Assembly (NCBI GenBank): GCA_019419645.1
Contig: DXZN01000008.1
Span: 29,925 to 48,297, forward strand
DNA from: Collinsella sp.
GTDB lineage: Bacteria; Actinomycetota; Coriobacteriia; Coriobacteriales; Coriobacteriaceae
Direction: 5' to 3'
DNA: 18,373 bases
Position numbers and translations under genes: made by a program. Shown piece after piece: positions 1-6,317 of the stretch. Within the stretch, counting starts at the first letter, position 1. Each line of letters begins with the position of its first letter. The notes beneath the pieces were generated by a model that had not been told where the DNA came from, ran no database searches, and saw only the letters and a list, made by a program, of their open reading frames with translations.

Positions 1-1
1 C

Positions 2-58
2 GGTGTGACCTCAGTCGAGGGCGTCGGCAGCCGCTTTACGATTCGCCTGCCACGATAG
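2..58 (+). CDS. C-terminal end of a probable sensor histidine kinase (partial)
   Basis: Only the last 18 codons and the stop (TAG, 56-58) lie in the window. They read GVTSVEGVGSRFTIRLPR. A glycine-rich stretch followed by G-S-x-F-T-I-R-L-P is the usual end of the HATPase_c ATP-binding domain of two-component sensor kinases, where the last strand of the domain closes the protein. The gene is followed by a clear hairpin terminator at 78-111, so it is the last gene of a plus-strand unit. The fragment is too short to say which signal the kinase senses, and the call rests on this motif alone. Confidence 0.55.
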   Translation, partial: GVTSVEGVGSRFTIRLPR

Positions 59-77
59 AAAGCCCCTCGGCATAAAT

Positions 78-111
78 AAAGGGATAAGGCCATGCGGCCC
101 TATCCCTTTTT
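78..111. terminator. Bidirectional intrinsic terminator
   Basis: A 14-bp stem with one mismatch (AAAGGGATAAGGCC, loop ATGC, GGCCCTATCCCTTT) is followed on the plus strand by a T run. On the minus strand it is followed by a T-rich tail (TTTATTTAT). It lies between the kinase stop (58) and the stop of the convergent VOC gene (134), so it can end transcription from both sides. Confidence 0.85.
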
Positions 112-133
112 GCTAGCTATGGCAGCCTGTGCG

Positions 134-508
134 CTACTCGCGGCACAGATGCACGGCAAAGCCGGCGAACTCGCGCTTAAAGTACACGAGCTTGGTGCCG
201 CCGTCGGGCAGCAGCACGCGCGACTCCTCGTTGACCTCGAGTCCGCGCTCGGCAAACCACTTCTCGGCCGCATCGATGTCGTTGACGGCAAAGCCAATGT
301 GGCCCTTGGTGCCACGACCGTTCTGCTTCATAACCTCGACCAGCGAATCGTTAAAGTACGAAACCGGGGTCTCGATAACGGGCAGGCCCATCATCGTCGA
401 GAACAGCTCCGCGATCTCCAAGGCGTCTGCCGGGTCGGCGGCGTTAATGCCCACATGGGCAACGCGCATACCAAAGAGCTCTACCGGATTGGCGTTCTGC
501 TCACTCAT
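134..508 (-). CDS. Stand-alone VOC-fold (glyoxalase-like) protein
   Basis: This is a 124-residue protein of the vicinal-oxygen-chelate fold. MRVAHVGINAADP (14-26) starts the first beta-alpha-beta-beta-beta module and KGHIGFAVNDIDAAEKWF (68-85) the second. It ends in FAVHL. His18, His70 and His120 are plausible metal ligands. From memory it closely resembles the C-terminal VOC extension found on some Firmicute KDPG/KHG aldolases (Eda), but here the domain is encoded alone. The gene starts 11 bp after the EIIB stop, so the two are probably cotranscribed. The ribosome-binding site is weak, which fits translational coupling. The substrate is unknown; a role in sugar-acid or sugar-phosphate handling is inferred only from the aldolase resemblance and the PTS neighbour. 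Confidence 0.75.
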   Translation of the reverse strand: MSEQNANPVELFGMRVAHVGINAADPADALEIAELFSTMMGLPVIETPVSYFNDSLVEVMKQNGRGTKGHIGFAVNDIDAAEKWFAERGLEVNEESRVLLPDGGTKLVYFKREFAGFAVHLCRE

Positions 509-519
509 GCAGGCAGCGC

Positions 520-807
520 CTACTGAGCCATGACGTCAAGAACGGCCTTCTCGGCGGCAACGCGGTTCATGCCGGTCATGAAGGGCACGCCGCTCACGTA
601 CGGGCAGGTGAGGCCCTCGGGGGCAACGGTGGTGGCGATCAGCAGGTCGGCGCCCTCGTCGCAAGCGTCCTTGGCCTCGGAGATGGCGCACTGCACGATC
701 TCATACTTGTCGGCGTAACCGTTGGCGTCGAGCAGGGTGGCGACCTTCTGGGCAACGAGCGTGGAAGTAGCAGCGCCAGCACCGCAAGCCAAAACGATTT
801 TCTTCAT
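520..807 (-). CDS. PTS EIIB component, galactitol (GatB)-like
   Basis: This 95-residue protein has the cytosolic EIIB fold of the galactitol family. It begins MKKIVLACGAGAATSTLVAQKV, and Cys8 is the expected phosphocysteine that passes phosphate from EIIA to the sugar. VSGVPFMTGMN (71-81) matches the usual C-terminal motif of GatB-type proteins. The length is normal for a single EIIB. A good Shine-Dalgarno (AGGGAGA, 816-823) precedes the start. No EIIA or EIIC lies beside it: upstream is the divergent promoter region and downstream is only the VOC gene. It is therefore an orphan subunit that must work with a transporter encoded elsewhere or serve another role. The substrate cannot be told from the sequence. 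Confidence 0.85.
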   Translation of the reverse strand: MKKIVLACGAGAATSTLVAQKVATLLDANGYADKYEIVQCAISEAKDACDEGADLLIATTVAPEGLTCPYVSGVPFMTGMNRVAAEKAVLDVMAQ

Positions 808-885
808 AGGTAATGTCTCCCTTCATGGTTTACTTTAGGTAAGTGTACCGCAGCGAGCGATGGCACTCGGCCTCGATGAGCTTTT

Positions 886-915
886 ATGCCAGTTTGCTTG
901 CGCGCTGCGTATAAT
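886..915 (+). promoter_or_regulatory. Promoter of the membrane-anchored repeat-protein gene
   Basis: A perfect -10 box TATAAT (910-915) lies 18 bp after ATGCCA (886-891), a 4-of-6 match to the -35 consensus. The predicted start near 922 gives a leader of about 49 nt before the ATG at 971. Confidence 0.55.
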
Positions 916-936
916 ACATCCAGTACGTGTTGTCAT
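908..936 (-). promoter_or_regulatory. Divergent promoter of the EIIB-VOC unit
   Basis: On the minus strand ATGACA (931-936, 5 of 6 to TTGACA) is separated by exactly 17 bp from TATACG (908-913, 4 of 6 to TATAAT). The -10 box overlaps the plus-strand -10 box base for base, so the two promoters would compete for polymerase. The predicted leader to the EIIB start is about 90 nt. Confidence 0.4.
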
Positions 937-970
937 ACCGCTCGCTTTATGAGCGACTAAGGACCCTAAT

Positions 971-1594
971 ATGCCCGATTCCCGCACACTCTGGACCGCC
1001 GTCGTTATCATCTGTATCGCCGTGTCGGTGTTCTTTAGCATCAAAAAACGCACCACGTTTAAGCGCCTGCAGCAGTTGATGGCTGCCAAACAGTGGGACG
1101 AGTTCGATCGTTTGCTCGACGGCAAACTCACCAGCATGCTGTACCCGCGCTACAACCGCGACTACCTGCGCCTGAACTCCTATCTGTTGCGCGAGGACCA
1201 CGAACACGCCAACGAGATGTTCGACCTGTTGCTGGGACTCAACCTGCCCAAGATGCAGCGCGTCGACCTGGTGATCAAGGCCTTTAACTACTACGTTGGC
1301 CAAGAGGATCGCAAAAAGTCCAAGGAGCTGCTGCACGAGATCAAGGGCTTTGAGGGCGGTCAGGCCGAGGCAGTCGCGCACGAATGCCAACTGATGTACG
1401 ACACGATGATTCTCAAGCGCCACAACGACATTCCCGAGCTGGAGCGCATGCTCGAGAATGTCGGCGACGACCCGGTCAAGCGCTGCCGCCTGGAGTACCT
1501 GCTGGCCCTGCAATACCAGAACAAGGGCGACGAAGCAAAGTTCCAGGAGTTCCTGGAGAAGTCGGGCCAACACTCGATGGCCGTCAACGCGTAA
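971..1594 (+). CDS. Membrane-anchored helical-repeat (TPR-like) protein of unknown function
   Basis: This is a 207-residue protein. A hydrophobic segment at residues 7-23, followed by KKR, predicts a single N-terminal membrane anchor with the rest in the cytoplasm. The remainder is a run of amphipathic helices rich in Leu, Glu, Lys and Tyr (for example FDRLLDGK, NEMFDLLLGLN, PELERMLENV, LEYLLALQYQNKGDEAKFQEF). This resembles TPR-type helical hairpins, with the last pair around 170-197 the most TPR-like. I do not recognise a named family. The start is supported by AAGGA (959-963) seven bases upstream. It is a single gene with its own promoter, followed closely by tRNA-Leu. A scaffold or adaptor at the inner face of the membrane is a guess from architecture only. 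Confidence 0.8.
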   Translation: MPDSRTLWTAVVIICIAVSVFFSIKKRTTFKRLQQLMAAKQWDEFDRLLDGKLTSMLYPRYNRDYLRLNSYLLREDHEHANEMFDLLLGLNLPKMQRVDLVIKAFNYYVGQEDRKKSKELLHEIKGFEGGQAEAVAHECQLMYDTMILKRHNDIPELERMLENVGDDPVKRCRLEYLLALQYQNKGDEAKFQEFLEKSGQHSMAVNA

Positions 1595-1605
1595 CGGACG
1601 GCTTG

Positions 1606-1614
1606 TGCTAGACT
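1606..1614 (+). promoter_or_regulatory. Possible extended -10 promoter for tRNA-Leu
   Basis: TGC followed directly by TAGACT (1609-1614) forms an extended -10 element, 11 bp before the tRNA 5' end. There is no convincing -35 box. A transcript from here would have only a few leader bases before the mature tRNA. Confidence 0.35.
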
Positions 1615-1625
1615 TCTAGTCTCAC

Positions 1626-1710
1626 GGGGGCGTGGCGGAATTGGCATACGCAGGAGACTTAAAATCTCTCGCCGCAAGGATTGTGGGTTCGAGTCCCACC
1701 GCCCCTACCA
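1626..1710 (+). tRNA. tRNA-Leu (anticodon UAA)
   Basis: This 85-nt gene has a complete cloverleaf. The acceptor stem is GGGGGCG (1626-1632) with CGCCCCT (1700-1706), using one G-U pair, then discriminator A1707 and an encoded CCA (1708-1710). The anticodon stem GGAGA/TCTCT (1653-1657/1665-1669) encloses the loop CTTAAAA, with anticodon TAA at 1660-1662. The T arm is GTGGG-TTCGAGT-CCCAC. The long variable region between anticodon and T stems (about 1670-1683) is typical of leucine tRNAs. This tRNA reads UUA and, by wobble, UUG, which are rare codons in this GC-rich sequence. Confidence 0.96.
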
Positions 1711-1720
1711 TGTAGTGCTT

Positions 1721-1758
1721 ACGAGCCCGTGTCCCCCAGGGATGCGGGCTCGTTTTTT
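1721..1758 (+). terminator. Intrinsic terminator of tRNA-Leu
   Basis: A perfect 9-bp stem, ACGAGCCCG (1721-1729) with CGGGCTCGT (1745-1753), encloses a 15-nt loop and runs straight into a T6 tract (1753-1758). It begins 10 bp after the encoded CCA. Confidence 0.92.
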
Positions 1759-1866
1759 AGATGCCGGTGGGGCTCGAACCCGCGAGGGGGCGAGCGTCAA
1801 GCGGACGCGCAGCGTCCGAAGCCGGTGCGGATTTGCGCAGCAAATACGCAGACATCCCACCGCCCC
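1759..1866. other. Gene-free structured region with tRNA-like fragments
   Basis: No protein is supported here. GGTGGGGCTCGAACC (1766-1780) is an inverted near-copy (14 of 15) of the T arm and 3' side of the adjacent tRNA (1686-1700). TCCCACCGCCCC (1855-1866) is an exact direct copy of tRNA bases 1694-1705. Between them are two hairpins sharing the loop GCA: GGACGC-GCA-GCGTCC (1803-1817) and TGCGgaTTTGC-GCA-GCAAAtaCGCA (about 1826-1850). GGTGGG at the left can also pair with CCCACC at the right, closing the whole region. It could be a degenerate tRNA remnant, an attachment-site scar, or a structured repeat element. The nature of the region is inferred, while the pairings are directly visible. 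Confidence 0.5.
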
Positions 1867-1924
1867 GCGCTTCAGAAAGTCAGCTAATTTAGGACGAGCT
1901 AAAATGACTGCTTCGGCCCCTTAG

Positions 1925-1992
1925 AAGTTGCGGTGGAATAGTTCCTGTTTGGCCGTTTACCGGCCCATTTAGGAACTATTTCACCGCAACTT
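1925..1992. repeat. 68-bp palindromic element
   Basis: Arms of 22 bp (1925-1946 and 1971-1992) pair with a single mismatch, and the 24-nt loop holds a further GGCCG/CGGCC stem (1951-1955/1961-1965). The right arm ends two bases beyond the ppx stop codon. No T run follows on either strand, so it looks like a REP-type or MITE-like palindrome rather than a classical terminator, although it could slow polymerase or protect the ppx mRNA 3' end. A weaker imperfect dyad (AGTCA...TGACT) lies just before it, around 1878-1909. Confidence 0.75.
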
Positions 1993-1994
1993 AT

Positions 1995-2996
1995 TTAGAG
2001 GGTACTGAGCTCTGGGGTCCAGCCGATGGTGGGGGCGGCGCCGTCGAGAGTCTCGTTGATGGTGGCGGCCATGCCGGCGAGTAAGCTGTTCTCGCTTACG
2101 GTGAGCGTCTTGTAGCCGCCGGCTCGCATGAGCTCGCGGATCACCACGGCGCCAGCCAAGATCACGCCCGCGCGTTTGGGCTGCACGCCTGGCAACGCGG
2201 CGATGCCTTCCGCGTCCAACACAGACATGCGCTCGATGGCGGCCGAGACCTGCTCCAGCGAAAGCTCGCGCAGGTGCACGAAGCTCGAATCATACGGCTC
2301 CAGCTCGTGAACCAGCGCCACGAGTGTGGTGACGGTGCCACCCACCGCGACCAGGCGCTCTGCACGCTCAAAATTGCTCGGTAGGCCCTCAAAATAGGCG
2401 GCGAACTGCTCGCCCGCCCAGTTGGCAGCGGCAGCAAGTTCGCCGTCCGCAGGTGGCAACACCGAGAAGAACCGCTCGGTCACACGGCGACAACCGATGT
2501 CCAGCGAGCGCGTTCCTTCCAGCGCAAAGACCCCGCGCTCCGAAGCGTATACACCCGTCGCGAGCTCCGTGGATCCGCCGCCCGAATCGGCAACAATGAT
2601 GCGCTCGCCGGCAAAGTCGTGCGCCACGCCAAAAAACGTCAGGCGCGCCTCGACCTCGCCCGGAATCACCTGTGGCTCAAGCCCCAGATCGCGCAGGCCG
2701 TCCAGCAGCAGCGCGGCATTGGACGCATCGCGCGCGGCGCTCGTGCACGTGGTGCAGATGCACGCGGCCCCAAAGGCACGGGCCTCATCCACAAACATGC
2801 GACACGCAGCGAGCACACGCTCGACAGCCGCCTCGCAAAAGCGACCCGTCGCGTCCACACCCTCGCCCAGGTCGGTAATCTCGGTATGCTTGGACGATCC
2901 CACGATCGCCCCGCCCTCGACCTGGGCCAACACCAGTCGCGACGACACCGTTCCCAGATCGATCGCCGCCACCTTATATCGTTTGCAATCTGCCAT
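1995..2996 (-). CDS. ppx: Ppx/GppA-family phosphatase (exopolyphosphatase / pppGpp hydrolase)
   Basis: This is a 333-residue protein of the ASKHA (actin/hexokinase) superfamily. The phosphate-1 motif AAIDLGTVSSRLVLAQ is at 10-25, TSAARDASN at 85-93, and PGEVEARLTFFG at 112-123, including the expected catalytic acidic residue. The phosphate-2 motif ADSGGGSTEL is at 136-145; many relatives read D-I-G-G-G-S-T-E there. The length matches the short, single-module Ppx/GppA proteins of Actinomycetota, lacking the C-terminal HD-like extension of E. coli Ppx. It releases phosphate from polyphosphate or converts pppGpp to ppGpp; which activity dominates cannot be read from the sequence. GGAGGGG sits 8 bp before the start, which is 20 bp after the FtsB-like gene. 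Ppx next to a DivIC/FtsB gene is a familiar actinobacterial arrangement. Confidence 0.9.
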   Translation of the reverse strand: MADCKRYKVAAIDLGTVSSRLVLAQVEGGAIVGSSKHTEITDLGEGVDATGRFCEAAVERVLAACRMFVDEARAFGAACICTTCTSAARDASNAALLLDGLRDLGLEPQVIPGEVEARLTFFGVAHDFAGERIIVADSGGGSTELATGVYASERGVFALEGTRSLDIGCRRVTERFFSVLPPADGELAAAANWAGEQFAAYFEGLPSNFERAERLVAVGGTVTTLVALVHELEPYDSSFVHLRELSLEQVSAAIERMSVLDAEGIAALPGVQPKRAGVILAGAVVIRELMRAGGYKTLTVSENSLLAGMAATINETLDGAAPTIGWTPELSTL

Positions 2997-3016
2997 TGCG
3001 GGTTCCCCTCCGGGCG

Positions 3017-3778
3017 CTACTCGCCGTTAGACACGACCGTCTGGCCCTCGACACCGTTAAACCCAAACAGCATGTCGAGCGCCTGGATATACCACGGGGC
3101 GTCCTTACCGACTTCTTCAATCTCTTTGGCAACTTCGCTGGCCTTCTTGGCGTTCGACGACTTCTTGCTCGAAGACGAATCCGAATCGTCGTCCAAGCCC
3201 TGCACTTCAATCCTCTTCTCGCCGGGCATCACCAGGCCCAAGTCCTCGGATGCCGCGTCCTTGATACCCTCCTCCGAGAGCAGCTTGTCGACGCTTTTTT
3301 GCAGCTCATCATTGTATTGCTGACGAATCTCGACCTGCTTGGCCAAGATATCGCTCGAACGCTTTGCCACGTACAGATCGCGCACGGGGAAATACAGGCT
3401 CACGAGCACCAGGGCAACGACAATGCCGATGAATAGCCCTCGCTGAGGACCGTGGGTAAAGTCGTAAATTGCCTTGACCACTGCGTTGTCGTTGGCGTAG
3501 TGCATAAAGTCCGAGCCGGAAAGACGGCTTGAGGGACGGCGCGGCTTGTCGGACGCCTGGGCCGAAGGGCGCGACGCATGCGCGGAACGCGATGGGCGCA
3601 CCGGACTATCCGAGGAACTATTTGGCTGAGCATTGGGATGCGAAGTCGCCGGCGAGCTATACCTGGAGCGATCAGCACCAGCATAACCAGACCCGCCAAG
3701 CTGCGCGGTACGCGCACGACGAGGCGACGGCTCACGCGAACCGGCGGAATAGTACCTGTTGTCGTAAATCTGATCCAT
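3017..3778 (-). CDS. FtsB/DivIC-like septum formation initiator protein with a long disordered N-terminus
   Basis: Taken from the ATG at 3778, the product is 253 residues. Residues 1-90 are Ser, Pro, Arg and Ala rich and probably disordered. A membrane segment (about 114-130) is followed by a coiled coil (about 138-168). Next comes ASEDLGLVMPGEKRI (176-190), which matches the DivIC/FtsB signature where the coiled coil ends in E-x-L-G-(L/M)-V-x-P-G-E. A low-complexity Asp/Ser/Lys stretch (196-213) and a short conserved-looking tail follow. FtsB/DivIC bridges FtsL and FtsQ/DivIB in the divisome. The frame stays open upstream to 3919, but that would place the start above the extended -10 at 3822-3830, so the internal ATG with AAGG five bases upstream is preferred. 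Confidence 0.82.
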   Translation of the reverse strand: MDQIYDNRYYSAGSREPSPRRARTAQLGGSGYAGADRSRYSSPATSHPNAQPNSSSDSPVRPSRSAHASRPSAQASDKPRRPSSRLSGSDFMHYANDNAVVKAIYDFTHGPQRGLFIGIVVALVLVSLYFPVRDLYVAKRSSDILAKQVEIRQQYNDELQKSVDKLLSEEGIKDAASEDLGLVMPGEKRIEVQGLDDDSDSSSSKKSSNAKKASEVAKEIEEVGKDAPWYIQALDMLFGFNGVEGQTVVSNGE

Positions 3779-3821
3779 GTGCGCCTTGTGCGGTTGAGGT
3801 TTGTTTGCGCTAAGTCCCTTA

Positions 3822-3830
3822 GTTATAGCA
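3822..3830 (-). promoter_or_regulatory. Extended -10 promoter of the septum-protein/ppx unit
   Basis: On the minus strand TGC is followed directly by TATAAC (3822-3827), an extended -10 with 5 of 6 bases. No clear -35 box is present, as is common for extended -10 promoters. It lies just downstream of the enolase terminator and gives a leader of about 35-40 nt to the ATG at 3778. Confidence 0.5.
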
Positions 3831-3869
3831 CGAGCGCCCGCACCGCCTTCGCCAGCCTTTGCTCGACAT

Positions 3870-3901
3870 AAAAAAGGCGCTGAGCCGTATGGCCCAGCGC
3901 C
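3870..3901 (-). terminator. Intrinsic terminator of enolase
   Basis: On the minus strand GGCGCTGGGCC pairs with GGCTCAGCGCC across the loop ATAC (3876-3901, one G-T pair), followed by a T6 tract (3870-3875). It lies about 70 bp after the enolase stop. The intervening bases contain no gene. Confidence 0.93.
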
Positions 3902-3973
3902 CATAGCGCTTTGCGGCATTCAATCAAGGCGGGGAGGAACCGAGTCAGCCTCCCCCTCGCCAAATTCGCCCGT

Positions 3974-5263
3974 TTAGCGAATGTTGTAGAACGCAGACTT
4001 GCCGGCGTAGCGCGCGCTGCCCTCGAGCTCGTCCTCGATGCGGATGAGCTGGTTGTACTTAGCAATACGGTCGCTGCGGCACGGGGCGCCCGACTTAATC
4101 TGGCCGGCGTTGACGCCCACGACCAGGTCGGCGATCGTGGAGTCCTCGGTCTCGCCAGAACGGTGGCTCACGATGCAAGCGTAGCCGGCCTCCTTGGCGG
4201 TTTCGATGGCCTCGAGCGACTCGGTGAGCGTGCCGATCTGGTTGACCTTGACCAGAATCGCGTTGGCAGCGCCCAGTTCGATGCCCTTCTTGAGGCGCTC
4301 GGTGTTGGTGACGAACAAGTCATCGCCCACCAGCTGCACCTTGTTGCCAATGCGACGGGTGAGCTCGACCCAGCCGTCCCAGTCCTCCTCGGCCATGCCG
4401 TCCTCGATGGAGATGATGGGGTAGGTGTCGACGAGCTTCTCCCAGTAATCGACCATCTGGGCGCTCGTGTACTCCACGCCCTCGCCCTTGAGCTCGTACA
4501 TACCGGTCTCGGCGTTGTAGAACTCGGTGGACGCCGGGTCCATGGCGTACATGAAGTCGACGCCGGGCTTAAAGCCAGCCTTCTCGACGGCCTTGGTAAT
4601 GTACTCGAACGGTTCGGCATTGGTTTTGAGGTTGGGCGCGAAACCGCCCTCGTCGCCCACGCCGCCGCCCAGGCCGGCCTCGTGCAGCACGCCCTTGAGA
4701 GTGTGATAGACCTCGGCGCACCAGCGCAGGCCCTCGGCAAAGCTCGGGGCGCCCACCGGCATGATCATGAACTCCTGGAAGTCGACGTTATTGTCGGCAT
4801 GCACGCCGCCGTTGAGGATGTTCATCATGGGCGTGGGCAGCAGGTGGGCGTTGACGCCACCCAGGTACTGGTACAGCGACAGGCCCGCCGACTCTGCCGC
4901 GGCGCGGGCGACGGCCAGTGACACGCCCAGGATGGCGTTGGCGCCGAGCTTGGTCTTGTTGGGGGTACCGTCCGCGGCGACCAACGCGGCATCGACAGCG
5001 CGCTGGTCGAAGGCATCGAGGCCCACGACGGCATCGGCGCACTCGTTGTTGACGTGCTCGACGGCCTGCGAGACGCCCTTGCCCAGGTAGCGACCCTTGT
5101 CGCCGTCGCGCAACTCGCATGCCTCAAAGGCGCCGGTCGAAGCGCCCGAAGGCACCATCGCGCGACCGAAGCTGCCGTCCTTGAGCACGACCTCGACCTC
5201 TACGGTGGGGTTGCCGCGGCTGTCGAGCACCTCGCGACCGTAGACATCCAAAATGTCACTCAT
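3974..5263 (-). CDS. eno: Enolase (phosphopyruvate hydratase)
   Basis: This is a full-length 429-residue enolase, converting 2-phosphoglycerate to phosphoenolpyruvate in glycolysis. Recognisable landmarks in order are EVLDSRGNPTVEVEV (11-25), the mobile loop PSGASTGAFEA (38-48), GGVHADNNVDFQEF (152-165, His155), GVGDEGGFAPN (201-211, Glu205), MDPAS (241-245, Mg ligand Asp242), SIEDGMAEEDW (285-295, Glu287), LVGDDLFVTN (311-320, Asp314), ILVKVNQIGTLTE (336-348, catalytic Lys339) and SHRSGETED (366-374). All catalytic and magnesium residues are present. GAGGGAGA (5268-5275) gives a strong ribosome-binding site. It is monocistronic, lying between the mazG terminator and its own terminator. Confidence 0.98.
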   Translation of the reverse strand: MSDILDVYGREVLDSRGNPTVEVEVVLKDGSFGRAMVPSGASTGAFEACELRDGDKGRYLGKGVSQAVEHVNNECADAVVGLDAFDQRAVDAALVAADGTPNKTKLGANAILGVSLAVARAAAESAGLSLYQYLGGVNAHLLPTPMMNILNGGVHADNNVDFQEFMIMPVGAPSFAEGLRWCAEVYHTLKGVLHEAGLGGGVGDEGGFAPNLKTNAEPFEYITKAVEKAGFKPGVDFMYAMDPASTEFYNAETGMYELKGEGVEYTSAQMVDYWEKLVDTYPIISIEDGMAEEDWDGWVELTRRIGNKVQLVGDDLFVTNTERLKKGIELGAANAILVKVNQIGTLTESLEAIETAKEAGYACIVSHRSGETEDSTIADLVVGVNAGQIKSGAPCRSDRIAKYNQLIRIEDELEGSARYAGKSAFYNIR

Positions 5264-5339
5264 GTTGTCTCCCTCTCACTTGGAAACGGGTTGAATGCTT
5301 GGCGACACGGCATTGCGCCAATGTGGCGCTTTGGTTTGC

Positions 5340-5383
5340 AAGTTAGCCTTGTCGCACTTTTTGCATTATGCCCTAAGTTAGCC
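5340..5383 (-). promoter_or_regulatory. Enolase promoter region with flanking direct repeats
   Basis: On the minus strand a -10-like CATAAT (5365-5370) is flanked by two identical 9-bp direct repeats, GGCTAACTT, at 5375-5383 and 5340-5348, spaced 35 bp. They bracket the -10 and the predicted start, as operator copies might. No good -35 box is visible, so the promoter call itself is tentative. Further down the leader, GCGCCA-ATG-TGGCGC (5315-5329) is a short perfect dyad. Confidence 0.35.
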
Positions 5384-5403
5384 GAGGGATACACTTGTTT
5401 TTC

Positions 5404-5450
5404 GAAAAATTTAGCGGGAACGATGAGGCATGTCAGCCCGTCGCTCCCGC
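5404..5450 (-). terminator. Intrinsic terminator of the larC2-yfcE-mazG string
   Basis: On the minus strand GCGGGAGCGA (5441-5450) pairs with TCGTTCCCGC (5414-5423), ten pairs including one wobble, with a 17-nt loop. It is followed by TAAATTTTT (5405-5413). The hairpin starts four bases after the mazG stop codon. Confidence 0.8.
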
Positions 5451-5454
5451 GGTA

Positions 5455-6315
5455 TTACTCCCCCGCCTTGGCGGCATCCCAGAGGTCGTTGAGGCCGTGG
5501 GTCGAAAGCTCGGCAAGATCCACGTGGGCGTCGGCCGCCATCTGCTCCATCGCGGCCCAACGGCGGCGGAACTTGGCCGTGCTGGCGCGCAGGGCGCTCT
5601 CGGCATCGATGCCCTCTTTGCGCGCGACGTTCACCAGGGCAAAGAGCAGGTCGCCAAACTCCATCTCGCGCTCGGGCGTTCCCGGAGCCTCGGCCTCAAA
5701 CTCGGCACGCTCCTCGGCAACCTCGTCCCACACATCCCTGGCGGTCTCCCACTCAAAGCCAACGGCCGCCGCCTTGCGCGATACCTTCTGAGCCTGCATC
5801 AGCGCCGGCAGATGTGTGGGCACCCCGTCGAGCAAGCCCTCGGGCGCGGCCTCGCCCGCTGCCATGGCCTTGTCCTTGGCCGCCTTCTCGGCAAGCTTAA
5901 CCTCGTCCCAAATCTTGAGTACCTCGTCGGAACTCTGGGCATCCGCATCGCCAAACACGTGCGGGTGGCGGCGGATGAGCTTGGCATCGATATCGCGCGC
6001 CACGTCTGCCAGCGTAAACTCGCCCGCGTCCGCCGCGATCTGCGCATGCAGCACGACCTGCATGAGCACGTCGCCCAGCTCCTCGCGTAGGTGAACCGCG
6101 TCGTCCGCCTCGATGCAGTCGAGCGCCTCGTAGGCCTCCTCGATCATGTTCTTGCCAATGCTGCGGTGCGTCTGCTCACGGTCCCATGGGCAGCCATCGG
6201 GCTGACGCAGACGCCAGATGGTCTGCACCAGATGCTGCAGCTCGGCCGACGCGTCTATCAGCGTGGACAGATCGCGCGAGCCCTCGGCATTTTGCTGAGC
6301 CATATGCTGCGCCAT
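5455..6315 (-). CDS. mazG: MazG nucleoside triphosphate pyrophosphohydrolase
   Basis: This 286-residue two-domain MazG protein hydrolyses (d)NTPs to NMP and pyrophosphate and is thought to clear aberrant nucleotides. The N-terminal domain holds GCPWDREQTHRSI (41-53), then the metal-binding EExxE (Glu59, Glu60, Glu63) and EELGD (78-82), with VVLHAQIA after it. The C-terminal domain repeats the pattern in weaker form (DEVAEERAEFEAE 197-209, EFGDLLFALVNVAR 219-232). The length fits the family. An upstream in-frame extension overlaps yfcE, but GGAGGAGG (6323-6330) sits correctly for the ATG at 6315, two bases after the yfcE stop, so translation is probably coupled. Confidence 0.95.
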   Translation of the reverse strand: MAQHMAQQNAEGSRDLSTLIDASAELQHLVQTIWRLRQPDGCPWDREQTHRSIGKNMIEEAYEALDCIEADDAVHLREELGDVLMQVVLHAQIAADAGEFTLADVARDIDAKLIRRHPHVFGDADAQSSDEVLKIWDEVKLAEKAAKDKAMAAGEAAPEGLLDGVPTHLPALMQAQKVSRKAAAVGFEWETARDVWDEVAEERAEFEAEAPGTPEREMEFGDLLFALVNVARKEGIDAESALRASTAKFRRRWAAMEQMAADAHVDLAELSTHGLNDLWDAAKAGE

Positions 6316-6317
6316 GG

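Noticed and set aside
1626..1866. An integrated genetic island bounded by tRNA-Leu att sites
   Set aside because: The direct repeat is only 12 bp and encloses about 150 bp without integrase or cargo. At most it is a scar, kept as a low-confidence finding.
3779..3919. A 47-residue N-terminal extension of the septum-formation protein
   Set aside because: It would start inside the enolase terminator region and upstream of the extended -10 at 3822-3830. The internal ATG at 3778 has a ribosome-binding site.
3911..4921. A 336-codon plus-strand open frame opposite enolase
   Set aside because: Enolase on the other strand is complete with all catalytic residues, and the antisense frame has no family features.
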